DNA from: Corbicula japonica
Lineage: Eukaryota > Mollusca > Bivalvia > Venerida > Cyrenidae
Length of the DNA: 64,000 nt
Reading direction: 5' to 3'
Assembly (NCBI GenBank): GCA_038501625.1
Contig: JAZAYU010000203.1
Coordinates: 620,001 to 684,000 of the forward strand
A program made the translations under genes and the position numbers. Under the pieces are notes generated by a model. It searched no databases. It saw only the letters and a program-made list of their open reading frames with translations, and was not told the DNA's origin. Below are positions 21,503 through 33,199 of this stretch, in pieces (within the stretch, counting starts at the first letter, position 1; each line of letters starts with the position of its first letter).

Positions 21503-21958
21503 ACCATGTCCATGCCTGTAGGTCCAAGGTCAAGGTCACTGTTACTAAAAATAGAATTTTCTTGTCCGGGCTATAACTTTGTTTTGAATGGAGGGTTTTC
21601 AAAATAACTTGGCACAAATGTTCACCATGACAAGGCGGTGTGTTGCGTACATTACCCAAGGTCAAGGTCACAGTTACTAAAACTTGAATTTACTTGTTCG
21701 GGCTATAACTTCTTTATGAATGAAGGGATTTCAAAATAACTTGGCACAAATGTTCACTATGACATTGCATTGCATTACCACCAACTTCTTCACAGACATT
21801 TCCGTAATGAGAAGACAACAGTGCCACAAATACAAATAATTTACTTGATCATCAAGTTTATGCATATTCTTATAATTACTCGAACATCACTGATTTTGAA
21901 ATGCTATTATTCCCATCATTGCACTTTAGTATCTGAAAACAATGCATAGCGGGGGCAT

Positions 21959-22427
21959 CCGTGCCCTATGGACACATTCTAGTTTTTATCTATTTCAACC
22001 CTCTATTGTTTTCTAATCAATATAACTTCCCGTTTGAAATTAAGCTTCAGTCTTGAATAGAATATAGGGGAAATTTTCCATTCTATGTTAACTTTCTCTT
22101 GTTTTAAAATTGTAATGAAGATATGCTTTTCTGTAAAGTTATAACGTTTATTAACTGATAAGTTGAACTAAATTCTGTAATAACGTCCTATAATGTTTTT
22201 ATAATAACTGGTGCATGTATACAAATGGACAATACCCAAAATATTGGGACTATTTTTGAACAAATATTTTTTTGCAACCCTAAACTTTTTGACACGAAAA
22301 CAATTAATTATTTTTACTGTCCCAATACTTAGGGTGCTTACAGTATGATATACAATATTTAAACATTTGCTATGTTAAGCACATTTTTCAGACTGAATAT
22401 CGAAATACAACCCTCATTTAATGCAAA
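21959..22427. other. No recognisable gene
   Basis: AT-rich sequence between the repeat composite and the glycosyltransferase 5' exon; nothing supported on either strand. Confidence 0.5.
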
Positions 22428-22468
22428 TCAATATCGAAATGACAAATAATAAATCATTTTTAACGTAC

Positions 22469-22845
22469 CAGTTCTGTCAAAAAGAGTAAGGAGATCCGGA
22501 AATGTTGTTTTCAATAGTTTTCTTCCAGACTCCCATGTCCACAAAAAGTACTTCCATTCAGGGTAAGGATTGTCTCTTGTAAGCTTAGATATATTATCAA
22601 CATAGGCGTCCGGAATATTATGATTGTGCCACACCTGGTGTATTATTCTTGGAATGTGCGCTCTGTCTATAGTCAAGTACTCCGGATGGACGTGTGGAAG
22701 GACAAAATCCATTGAGTTGTATCTAGGCCATGGCTCGATATATACCTTATATACCTTATATACCTTATACACCATGTATATTATTAGAAGCAATATAACA
22801 GGGATTAAACAGATCGTTTTCCGCTTGCGCGCCTTCAACGTCCAC
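22469..22845 (-). CDS. DXD-motif glycosyltransferase B, 5' (membrane anchor/stem) exon
   Basis: The exon is bounded by acceptor TATTTTAG and donor GTACGT, and ends after LFDRTG in phase 1, which fits the 7986 exon start. It encodes a basic KARKRK stretch, a hydrophobic signal-anchor (ICLIPVILLLIIYMV), a stem with a VYK triplet repeat, then IPRIIHQVWHN and NPYPEWKYFLWTWE, typical of the N-terminal fold of Gly_transf_sug enzymes. The paralogue at 44685-45037 has the same boundaries. The start codon may lie in an upstream exon not seen, or translation may start at MFYFRW by reading through the acceptor. The intron to the next exon would be 14,482 bp and is full of transposons. Confidence 0.75.
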
Positions 22846-22890
22846 CTAAAATAGAACAAAACTTTAGTTATGCAGATCTTAATAATAATA

Positions 22891-23085
22891 GAGCCTCTAG
22901 CTGGGAGCTAACCCGCACCGTCACGACGAAGCGGCTAGCCCTGCAATTCCGGTTACGCAACCAACTGAGCAAGCCTGGACACCCCCCCACCCAAAAAAAA
23001 AGGTTGATCGGATAGCCCTGATATACGTAACCATCACTGCATGACTGACATCGGTAACAGGTTATTTTACTAATAACAGTACTGA
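22891..23085 (-). repeat. tRNA-related SINE
   Basis: On the minus strand a body segment (CCGATGTCAGTCATGCAGTGATGG..., TATCAGGGCTATCCGATCAACC) precedes a tRNA-like part containing GCTCAGTTGGTTGCG (A-box-like) and GTGCGGGTTAGCTCCCAGC (degraded B box). The same modules recur at 61425-61550 and 57807-57886. It sits just 5' of the glycosyltransferase B exon. Confidence 0.65.
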
Positions 23086-23291
23086 CTATATGTACGGGGA
23101 GACTTTTGTGGCCGCCACACTGCACAAATAACGCTACTGTGAATTCAAAGCCAGACACAGAAAAAACATTAACTCACACCTACCTAAAATAAAAAAAAAG
23201 AGAGAACGAGAGAAAAATAAATACCTCATTATGTTCGTTCTTCTTCACAGCTGCCTTAATTTTGTTAGCCCTGAAGTAAAAAAAGAATTAT

Positions 23292-23296
<5 letters not shown>

Positions 23297-23363
<67 letters not shown>
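23297..23363. repeat. (GA)n microsatellite
   Basis: An uninterrupted GA dinucleotide run of about 67 bp. Apparent RERERE frames are artefacts of it. Confidence 0.97.
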
Positions 23364-23365
<2 letters not shown>

Positions 23366-23369
23366 TGGT

Positions 23370-25470
23370 CCTACCGTAACTACGGGGACTTTTGCATGGT
23401 TTTTAACCCACATTGTGAGTCTCGAAAATATTGTGCGGACATTTACCGATCCCCGGAACTACGGTGGTCTAATTTTAATATAAATAGCGCAAAATGAAAA
23501 AAAAAAATCATTTGCAGCAATGTCCCCGCAGTGTTTTGAAAATCTCTCAAAAAGTCTTATTTTGCACCATAAATGCTCAATAGAGTTCTTGTCCTCACAA
23601 AAAAGAGAGAGTTCTTGTCCTCACAAAAAAATCTCACTACTTCTTACTTGATACCATGGTTAAAATTGGTGGAGGGGCAACTTGTTTACTCAATGGCTAT
23701 TGAGAAAAAAATCCAACACCACATGGCCTAAAGCAGTGGTACTCGAATGAGTGATTGTCCTTGGCCACCTACTTAAATTTCGGTGTATTTTGTCACAGTA
23801 TGCACAATGCAGCTTTATCAGTACTAGTTCAATATGTTCTTATGCAAATTAGCAAGAGCAGAAATAAAATGCTGGATGTTTATTTGTTTTTTCTCTGTAT
23901 ATGTGTGATTGAAAATGGCTCTATAACCACCTGGAAGCATTATATTTTTAAAACATGAAAATGCAAACAGTATTTAAAAAGGTTGACCAAGAAGGAATGG
24001 CCCATGAAAGCAAACGTTGCATAATGAAATCAAAGGATGAAACCACTTGAAAAGTACATGTATACAAGTATAACTATTCTAATTTGAGCATGTCATTATT
24101 ACTCTTAGTTCGTCATTACAGTACTGAAAATTATAAAACTGACAATTTTTCCGATTCCGATCCGGTCCGCTTCCGATCCTAATGCCATCTATAACCGATC
24201 CGATTCCATTCCCATTGCGGCCCAATTCTAATTTGATTGCACTCCAATTTTTTCACTCCAGACAATGCGCTCCAAACGATCTTTACGCTCAAACCGATTC
24301 TTCCGATTCCGATCTTTTCGCTCCCGATTTTCATTGGTCATTACTTATAACGCATCTCGCCCTGAATTTACATTTCTGTGACATTTTTCTTATTTGCAGT
24401 TTTGTTTAATTTTAATGTTTAAACACGGTGGTTACTAACAAAGTAAAGCGATTATTTTAGATCTAAAATGACGTCTTACTAAATTTTACATCAGTTTAAT
24501 GTAAGTTTATTACATTGCAGTTTTAAAATATAAGCGTAAATTACACCCGATATAAGTGAGATTCATGATCATTTGAGATGTTTAGGAACCCAGCTGGTTT
24601 GGCGTAAATCAAGTCAGTAAAAGCCTTTGGTCCGTATGCATCAATAAGCAGTTAATAAAACTTTTTAGCCTAAATTTAGGCTCTAGGAAGTAGCAAAACA
24701 TGCAGAATAATCCGTAATACACCTACTTATCAAGAAATTCAATGAAAACTTACTTCCTACTTTCACTTTCTACTTTCTCTATGAACCAGGAAGTAAGATT
24801 TCCTTGAATTTCTTGAAAACCCTAACATTATTTTGACGAATTGGCACTAAACATTGTAGACCAGCATATACTTATTTCAGGTATGATTTGCTTTGGTATA
24901 TTGTTCATGAATTTCAGAGTTCTCATGCAAATGGGTTTTCTTTTGTTTTAGTATGTGCTTGGTAATTAGAACATGAATTAGACTAAATTGAGCTTGCAAA
25001 CATTTACTACATCCATAGCTAAATACATTCAATAACTAAAATCTAGGTGGCAATAAGTATTTCCCCCAAAATTCTTTTTTTTTGAAATTTTAGCCTGTCT
25101 TCGCCATTTGCAATGTTTGCGATACCTTAACATCAGTATTATGTCAACTTGCGATTTTGTACTACATGTAATTTAATCTAACCCTGACCCTGACCTTTAC
25201 TCCTTCAACAGTCAGATTCAAATAATTGACTCAATTTTGATCAAGTGCAAACCAAAAAATGGACATCTGCATTTGTGAAAAGGAAGCACTTTTTATTTAG
25301 GCAACTATGTATAGAATTCAGAATAAACATGTGGATCGCACCGTTTAAAAGATAATCTCAAAACATAACAATTATTCCTATTTGTCAAATGTTCAGTTAC
25401 GAAGGAAAAGCGCAGATGCCTAAACACATGTTTTATAATAAACACTGTACTAATTACGGTATACACGTTC
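23370..25470. other. No recognisable gene; one CCGATT-rich patch
   Basis: The only structure noticed is 24150-24320, where CCGATCC, CCGATTCC and related pentamers recur irregularly. No coding signal on either strand. Confidence 0.5.
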
Positions 25471-25471
25471 T

Positions 25472-26536
25472 TAAATCTGTCCATTGCAAATGGCTAAGTC
25501 ACTACTAAAATAAATGAAAAAAGAGATGATTTTAATTTTAATACAGTAAATTTTCCTTTTTTGGACGGCCATGTTCCTCGTGCAACATCTTACGGGGTTT
25601 ATATCTCACAGCTTGTTCACTTTTCAAGAGCTTGCAACGATGTTAATGATTTCAATGAACGTAATCTTTGCATTATAGAAAAACTTTTAGAACAAGGTTA
25701 TCGGTATCACACATAAAGGAAAACCTTTTGCAAGTTTTATCGCCGATACCCAGATGTAATTCATAAATAAAGGTGCTGTTTAAATTCACTATTGCAACAC
25801 ACTTTGTTATGGAGATGAAATTATAAACTTAAGGAGATAAAAGGCAATGTTAATTTCTCCCTTGTATTCGTTACAAACATCTGTAAATTTAAAAAGAAAG
25901 GCTACCAACTTGATATTTTACAGCGTTCTGCAGGCCTGGTGATAAACCCATCTACAGTTGATCATAATGCTTATCTTTTTGGTTGCACGACGGTGGCAGG
26001 GGTGTAAGAGTTTATGAAGCTTTAAGAAGAAAAAATTTCTTTAAAGAACCTAGAATCTCGATTGATTTGTTTTTTTATCCCTGCCATCGTGTTCTTGCTG
26101 ATTTTGCTCCAGGAGCTCTGGACTCGGTAAGAACATTCAGTACCCGCCCCTTCGGCTTTGCATTGCTATTAGCTTCTTATGTTTTATATGTGTGTGCGCT
26201 TTTGCATGCAACATTTTTGAGCCGATGGATGGGTTAGAGTTATGTCACCAAGACAACTTGTACTTGTTTTGTGATATGAGAACCTGTTGGGACAAGTGTG
26301 AGGTTGGTGCACCCTAGAACCTGGTTTAAGCCCCAAATGGTAATTTGATTTGCAACTGACCGTTCCAAGGCGGAAACCACTCGGTTTCTCATTTTTTTAT
26401 TAATTGTTTGTGGTGTTTTTTTTAAACTGATCATTTTCTAAACCATGATCTCTCCCTCTCTCTTCTTTTTTACTGTGTGGGAAGGCTGTTTTTTTCTAAA
26501 TGTGGCAATTCCTGATAAGCATATTTCATCTTTTGA
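25472..26536 (+). mobile_element. Naiad 3' fragment (copy 4), degraded
   Basis: The fragment starts within the RT thumb (AAATCTGTCCATTG) and runs through the C-terminal region, full 3' UTR and terminal TGGGAAGGCTG...CCTGATAAGCATATTTCATC end. Many substitutions and indels (stops at the CACATAAAGG and CATAAATAAAGG positions) show it is older than copies 1-3. The SECIS-like region is altered here (ATGAAGCTTTAAGAAG...). Confidence 0.85.
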
Positions 26537-26574
26537 TAAAAGCGGCGTTATGTTGTAGGGCTTACATATTACTA

Positions 26575-26775
26575 ACATTCTGAACGGTTTTAGAGGTAAG
26601 AAGGGGTTAATTATCAATTTGAGGAAATGCAAGAAGGGGTTAATGATCAACTTGATAAAATGCAAGAACGGATAAATAACACACTTGCGAAAGTGCAAGA
26701 AGTGGTAAACAATCAACCTGAAAATGCAAGAATGGATAAACAATCAACTTGAGATAATGCAAGGAATGATAGAGA
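26575..26775. repeat. 33 bp minisatellite, about six units
   Basis: AATGCAAGAAGGGGTTAATG-type units recur at 33 bp (one unit of 31 bp) from about 26590 to 26760. Because 33 is divisible by three, the minus strand gives a pseudo-repetitive open frame (FLHF.KLIINP). I do not regard that as coding. Confidence 0.85.
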
Positions 26776-26779
26776 AACC

Positions 26780-28797
26780 TTCATTCCTAGTTCCTTGATA
26801 TTTCGTTATCGTTTTTACCAACAAAAAGGCAAAATGAAAAGTTTTCCAGACAAAGGTTGACGAAGCTAAACGTTAAAACATGTACATCGAAAATGGTTAC
26901 TAGTTTGAATGTATTCTAATAATTTAACAGTATTTCATTATTTTATTAAAGAAGCTTGTTGAGGAATTTTAATAGTCTACGCATATTGCAATCTCACTAA
27001 ATTCGTATCTAACAAAATGTTAGTCACTAAGTCGTATCTAACAAAATGTTAACTCTGATGACGGCCCGCAGACACCGTACATAAGTAATAGCGGTTTTCC
27101 CCGATTACTATTTTTAGAAATTGTCAACAAAAGAACCATGATTTATAACGCTCGCAAAATGATCTGAAATGTGTCATTACATTAGAAATCATTGCAATAA
27201 TACATAAACACATTTAACTCCAGTAAAATATGTCTTATGTAGGCTGTCAACACTTTCCATGTTTTAAAATGTTATTTTTACTTTCCCTTTTGCGATTTTG
27301 TAAGCGACAATCTGATTGGTTCAAATGATAAGTGATAAAAGCACGTTTTAGCTACTCGTCGTCAGATCCTGATAGCGTAGCGGTTTTCAGTAGACGATTT
27401 TAATCAGATTGCGTATATTGTAACCTCCGTTCATCATGTAGCGCAAAGTAATGACACAAAACATTTATGTGCAATATTTCTTTTTTTCAATATTTCTAAA
27501 TAATAGGACATGGGTGTCTGAAGTAATATACTTACAAAACAATAACATGAAAGTCAGCGCAGCATATTTGTGATTAGAATGGGGCGCATCGTGGGAAAAG
27601 GTACCTTCGGACAGTTAACGTCAATCCTTGAAATGGCGTCATAAAGTAAAGGTAGTTCGCGCCCATAGCCGAAAAATAGCTTTTTTCCGCGACATTCAGA
27701 AATACCAACTAAATGTCGTTTCATGTATGCATATTGAGTCAGTCGTACATGGCATATTTACCCCAAAAACAATTTTAGGTTCACTAAAACTGATGTTTAT
27801 TTTTAAAATTACGTAGTGGTTCATTTTTAAATATTTCTTTAAAATTTTGTTTCATTAAAAAGCAATATAGCGTATAAAATAAACGCTTATTTAATTTATA
27901 TATGAACGTTTTTTTCCCACACTTTTCTATAAAGCAATCAATTCTGATGTTCCTATTTTAAAGAATATTTATGAATTTTAAATTTAAGAATCAAAATTAA
28001 GCGCTCACAAAAATTATCGCTCAGACCGTGTTAAATCTAGAACAGAACACAACTTAGTTCTCTATTTTATCTAAATAAGTAGATGGGGACCCGCACAAGC
28101 ACAGAATCTATTTATTTACATTAGAAAGGCAAGCCTGTAGCGAGCGGACATGATACTATTTATCTGCACACTGACTAATGTACTGTCTTTTATAATGTTC
28201 TCCATACAGTAATGTTGAAAAAAGACATGATGAACAGCCGCAGCATGTTCAAAAAGATTCTACACGGAATAGATTCATGTTTCATAAAAAATAAGTTTCA
28301 TTATACTTCATTAGCAGGTGTGACCACTGAAGAAAGTCCAAGTCACATATAAAACATATAGATAATTTATTAATAGTTCGTGATTCACGGACTAATCATT
28401 GTGCCACATTTGTGACATCAAAACGCTCGCAGAGTGGCGGAATCCGCCAATTATATTAGTTTTCATATATGACGGGCGAGTAGCGTCACAGGGGTTGATT
28501 TGATTTCATGCAAAAATGCATTTGTCACATTCACTTGCACAGTAACACTGTATAAAGACATTTTGATTATGTCGCAAAACTCATTTTAGTTCAGAGCTAA
28601 TTTAATACAAATGCATAACATCTAAATACTCAACAACCATTAATATCTGATAATGACTGGCAGCTTCGTCACATCAAATAATACGAAATGAGAAATCACT
28701 GTTTGTCACCCGTTTACGCGAACAGGAAATTGAAAAAGTCACGAGGACACAAGATATTGTTGTCAGTATCATATTACTGATGTGGGCCTTTAAAAAG
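26780..28797. other. No recognisable gene
   Basis: AT-rich. A segment near 26990-27110 with CGTATCTAACAAAATGTTA twice, followed by ACCGTACATAAGTAATAGCGGTTTT, is partly repeated in inverse near 39640-39720, so it belongs to a dispersed repeat. Nothing else is supported. Confidence 0.45.
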
Positions 28798-28798
28798 A

Positions 28799-29745
28799 TA
28801 AATGCGAGCACGCTACAAGCTGCGCTCGCTGGCGGCACGATGACAGGTCCTAGATAAATGGGAGCACGCTACAAGCTGCGCTCGCTGGAGGTACGATGAC
28901 AGCTCCTAGATAAATGCGAGCACGCTACAAGCAGCGCTCGCTTGCGGAACCATGACAGCTCCTAGATAAATGCGAGCACGCTACAAGCTGCGCTCGCTGG
29001 TGGAACGATGACAGCTCCTAGATAAATGCGAGCGCGCTTCAAGCTTCGCGCGCTGGCGGTACCATGACAGCTCCTAGATTAATGCGAGCACTCTACAAGC
29101 TTCGCTAGCTGGAGGTACGATGGCAGCTCCTAGATTAATGCGAGCACGCTTCAAGCTTCGCTCGCTGGCGGTACGATGACAGCTCCTAGATTAATGCGAA
29201 CACGCTACAAGCTTCGCTAGCTGGAGGTACGATGTCAGCTCCTAGATTAATGCGAGCACGCTTCAAGCTTCACTCGCCGGCGGTACGATGACAGCTCCTA
29301 GATAAATGCGAGCACGTAACAAGCTTCGCTAGCTTGCGGTACGATGACAGCTCCTAGATTAATGCGAGCACGCTACAAGCTTCGCTAGCTGGCGGTACGA
29401 TGACAGCTCCTAGATTAATGCGAGCATGCTTCAAGCTTCACTCGCCGGCGTTACGATCTCCTAGATAAATGCGTGCACGCTTCAAGCTTCGTTCGCTGTC
29501 GGTACGATGACAGCTCCTAAATAAATGCGAGCACGCTACAAGCTTCGCTAGCTGGAGGTACGATGATAGCTCCTAGATAAATGCGAGCACGCTTCAAGCT
29601 TCACTCGCCGGCGGTACGATCCCCTAGATAAATGCGTGCAAGCTTCAAGCTTCGCTCGCTGGCGGTACGATGACAGCTCCTAAATTAATGCGAGCACGCT
29701 ACAAGCTTCGCTAGCTGGCGCTTTGATGAAGGCTCCTAGCCGAAC
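28799..29745. repeat. 56 bp satellite array, ~17 units, with trimeric higher-order pattern
   Basis: The unit reads GCGAGCACGCTACAAGCTTC, then GCTCGCTGGCGGTACGATGACAGCTCCTAGATAAAT. About 17 copies are in tandem. Units fall into types: CACTCGCCGG with a deletion before CCTAG, CGCTCGCTGG, and ACAAGCTTCGCTAGCTGG. Units 12-14 (29430-29580) and 15-17 (29590-29745) repeat the same order of three types, a ~163 bp higher-order repeat. Short palindromes (AAGCTT, AGCTAGC-like) occur in each unit. Confidence 0.92.
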
Positions 29746-29749
29746 ACGA

Positions 29750-31360
29750 TTTTAGCTGCGTTAGCTGGGATTACTCATTAAATTTGCGCGGATTAACTTC
29801 ATAATTATATCTAACTTTAATTATGTTATATATTATACAAATTAATTCTGATTATTACTCTGAGGAAATAAATAAATAATCTTTATCAAGTGCATAAAAT
29901 CCTCAACATTTTAAAATGACCAAATATTGCCTTAATTACTCAGCAAACACTTTAAGAAAAGGAATCACTGTGAACATCAGAACCCTTGATGTAGTGCTTG
30001 TTTTGATTCCACCTGTTTTGACATTGAAACCGAAAGAAGAATGAAAACAACATGAGTACATAAGATATACTCGCAATAATATGTCTCAATAGGTAGATGT
30101 TCTCTGATAATTTGCACTTAAGATAGTCATAAGCAGATTAAATTAACGAAAATAATTTTTAATCTTTTTTTCAGTTTTATAAAAATTGCAGACCACATGT
30201 ATTCAAAAGGGTTTGTATCAAAATAATAATAAAACATTAATATGGAAACAGCATACTAGTATGCTGCAAAATGTGATTTTCTGGAATTGGAGGTTAAAAA
30301 AAGATAAAAAAAAAGTAGGAAATTTTGGAACTTGCATGATCAAATTCAACAAAAAACCTGTTACTCATTTGCATTCATATATCCTGTTATACACCAATAT
30401 TTTATTGTTTCGTTTTAAAACAGAAAAGTTTCAAATTCTCGTCAGTGAGCAAGCAGCGCTCCGCCCTTAACAGTTTTCCTGCAATCAAGAAAAGCGCAAG
30501 CAGCGCTCCACTGGTATAGAAGGTGCTGGAAGTGCTGTCGGTACGATGACAGCTCCTAGATAAATGCGAGCACGCTTCAAGCTTCACTTGCCGGCGGTAC
30601 GAGTTGCCTGTAATTGACTGGCTGTTTATTGCCCTTGAACAAAATCAAAATTACATTTACCTGTAAAAACCGTTTTGGAGCATTAAGGCTCAAGAGCATG
30701 TTTTACATTTTTACAACTGAAATAATTTGTAAACTATTTATATGTTATTTTTCAATGTGGGCCTCAGTTTAAGCTTAATATGAATTGCTGTTAATAATTT
30801 TTCAATTAGTTATTGCACAACACATCATCTTAAACTGTAAACATTTTTTGGTTGATAAATAAGACAATCCTTATACTAGTACTTAATACCCCACTGGCAG
30901 TTAAATTGTACAATTTAATCAAAGGTGAGAAATAGTGACTTTATAATGATTAGGATCAATTCTCTGATTTGTATCATAAGCTACAAATTAAATTTGAAAT
31001 TGAAACTCCTTAATTTTCAGAAATTTATAGTAAGAATATTAAATGTAATTAAATGTACTTGCAATGTCATTGTTAATAACACACATTTTTTCTTGATATA
31101 ATTAATTATATTTTAGCTGTTATTTATAACATGTAATTAAAATACACCCAAATACACACTACGTTCAATTACTTGGACATTTGTAATTATATTGCAATTA
31201 ATTCAATTACAAATTCAATTACCCCAAGTCTGATACTGTTAACAAACAAATATTGGAGACAAATAAATTCGCATCATTCTTATCAGCCAATTTTATCAAC
31301 ATCAATAAAACTTTATACTGGAAACAGAACCTTTAAGTGGAGATAATATAAACAAATAGA
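29750..31360. other. No recognisable gene; one stray satellite unit at 30541-30603
   Basis: AT-rich sequence. A single isolated unit of the 56 bp satellite lies at 30541-30603, about 800 bp downstream of the array and in the same orientation. Confidence 0.55.
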
Positions 31361-31816
31361 GAAAAAAGGTGAAATATGCATATCAGGAATCGCCACATTC
31401 AGAAAAAACAGCCTCCCCACACAGTTTAGAAGAAGAGAGGGGGAGAGAGCATGGTTAATAAAATGATCAGTTTCAAAAAGGACACCACTAACAATAAACA
31501 AAAATGAGAACCCGAGGGGTTACCGCCTTGGAACGGTCAGTGGCAAATCAAATTGCCACTGGGGGTTTAAACCAGGTTCTAGGGTGCACCAACCTCACAG
31601 TTGCCCCAACAGGTTCTCATATTACAAAACAAGTACAAGTTGTCTTGGTGAAAAAACTCCAACCAACTTATCGGCTTAACAATGTTGCATGCAAAAGCAC
31701 ACAAACATATAAAACATAAGAAGTTAAGAGCATTGCAAAGCCGAAGGGGCGGGTACTCGATGATCTTACCGAGACCAGAGCTCCTGGAGTAAAATCAGCA
31801 AGAACATGATGAAGAA
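31361..31816 (-). mobile_element. Naiad 3' UTR fragment (copy 5)
   Basis: It runs from the terminal AAAAAAGGTGAAATATGCATATCAGG through the UTR to AGCAAGAACATGATGA, where sequence of dispersed family X follows directly. The antisense 71-codon frame beginning MRTRGVTALERS is the same as in copies at 13 and 16393. Confidence 0.85.
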
Positions 31817-31970
31817 AGGAAACTTTGAAAGCCAGCGAAGACAACTAATATGAAATATTGCAGGCTCTGTTTCATTGAGCTTGTACATGGACAGAAATCG
31901 AAATGCCCCTGGTTGAGCGCAACTCAATATTTTTACAAGTTAACAGAACAATTTGGATCCATCCCCAAAA
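31817..31970 (+). repeat. Dispersed repeat family X fragment
   Basis: GGAAACTTTGAAAGCCA..., then a diverged GGCTC...GAGC hairpin and TTGAGCGCAACTCAATATTT, as in 39.9-41.4 kb. It is fused directly to the Naiad 3' fragment. Confidence 0.7.
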
Positions 31971-32558
31971 AAGAACAATAATAATACACTTTACAACTTT
32001 TCTAAGTATACACATTCGTGTCGGGGCATTATTGGCTTGGTAATTGTGTTTTTGCTCTGAAACTTGCAATAAACAATACAATAAATACTATTTGTTTTAT
32101 CAGTAAAACAAATATTCCAAATGACAGACAACTGACTGCTCTCTATCATTTAGAATACTGGCACCCACAGAATACAAATTCACAACATCAGTCAAGAACG
32201 CGGAAGACCACCATCATTACATGGAGGTAATGCAGTTCTGAACGACACTGGGAAATACTAGTCCATTTCGTACGCGCCTTCCAAGTTCAGAACACAACCA
32301 TATTTAAATTGCTTGAAGTGATAGAAAGGAAAACCGGAAAAAAATTGTCGCAGATATTCCTCAGAATTTAAGTTCCACTGGTTTAGAACTGCTGCAGTCT
32401 TCAAAATGCACGTGTATTATGGAAGTCGATAACCAAACAGTGTTACAGTAAAATAAAGACTTGACTGTCATATGATACGTTAAGCAGATGCAATTTCGTT
32501 CTTACAAATATAAAAATTGGAGGACGATAGTGTAAACTTAGAAAAGTTGTTTTAAGTG

Positions 32559-32566
<8 letters not shown>

Positions 32567-32602
<36 letters not shown>

Positions 32603-32720
32603 TTAATAATTATAATTATAATCATCATTAGATTCATCATTATAATTATCATAATCATCATTATAATTAAAAGGTAATAATAATAATTAAAATAAGAATC
32701 ATAAGAATGATAATCATAAT
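32567..32720. repeat. AAT/ATC-rich simple repeat
   Basis: (AAT)n at 32567-32612 grades into ATCATT-rich low complexity up to ~32720. Frames reading as poly-Ile/Tyr are artefacts. Confidence 0.9.
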
Positions 32721-32817
32721 AATAAAAATAATAATTATAACAAAACAAGAGTGATCCCTTGAAAGCTTGAAAGCTCATCATTTATCTCCTTCCCTAGTTG
32801 TATTTACTAACCCGTTA

Positions 32818-32818
32818 G

Positions 32819-32895
<77 letters not shown>

Positions 32896-32959
32896 TATAA
32901 TAATGATAATAATTATGATGATGATGATAATGATAATAAAATTAGTGATAATAACAACG

Positions 32960-32998
<39 letters not shown>

Positions 32999-33040
32999 GT
33001 AATAGTAATAGTAATAATGATGATGATGATGATGATGATG

Positions 33041-33114
<74 letters not shown>

Positions 33115-33195
33115 TATAATAATAATAATAATAATAAAATAATAATAATAAAATAATAATAATAAAATAATAATAATAATAATAATAAAAATAAT
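32818..33195. repeat. (AAT)n microsatellite with (GAT)n patches
   Basis: Nearly 380 bp of AAT trinucleotides, interrupted by GAT (near 32918 and 33019-33040) and AGT variants. The poly-Asn, poly-Ile and poly-Tyr frames are products of the repeat. Confidence 0.97.
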
Positions 33196-33199
33196 AATA

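Larger units (their letters stand above)
18990..21770 (+). repeat. Tandem array, ~147 bp unit, interrupted by a retroelement
   Basis: The phrase ATTTCAAAATAACTT recurs about every 143-149 bp from ~19030 to ~19905. After the inserted element it recurs at ~21598 and ~21730, each time followed by GTTCACCATGACA, a TGTAGGTC segment and CAAGGTCAAGGTCACTGTTAC. Arrays of this kind are common in bivalve genomes. Confidence 0.85.
17855..21958. repeat. Composite tandem-repeat element with ATGCCCCCGC / GCGGGGGCAT ends
   Basis: The block begins ATGCCCCCGC (17855-17864) and ends with the inverse GCGGGGGCAT (21949-21958). Inside are a (GTCC)n run near 17905, a first array of five ~174 bp units (17930-18800; ACTGGTGGGAATTTAATGAAAC core), and a second array of about nine ~147 bp units (18990-21770; TTTCAAAATAACTTGGCAC and CAAGGTCAAGGTCAC core). 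The second array is interrupted by a non-LTR element. Short open frames in the first array are repeat artefacts. Confidence 0.7.
7987..22468 (-). other. Proposed 14.5 kb transposon-filled intron of glycosyltransferase B
   Basis: This is the interval between the two phase-compatible exons of copy B. In paralogue A the same intron is 677 bp (44008-44684). The extra length is explained by a Naiad-type element with two nested transposons, a MITE, and a tandem-repeat composite with a non-LTR insertion. That both exons belong to one transcript is an inference from phase, splice motifs and the absence of alternative partner exons in between. Confidence 0.6.

Noticed and set aside
23231..23497. RERERE-type frames here and at 39217-39502
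   Set aside because: Products of (GA)n runs.
26438..26743. Repetitive FLHF.KLIINP frame
   Set aside because: It comes from a 33 bp minisatellite; one unit is 31 bp and the frame has no start context or homology.
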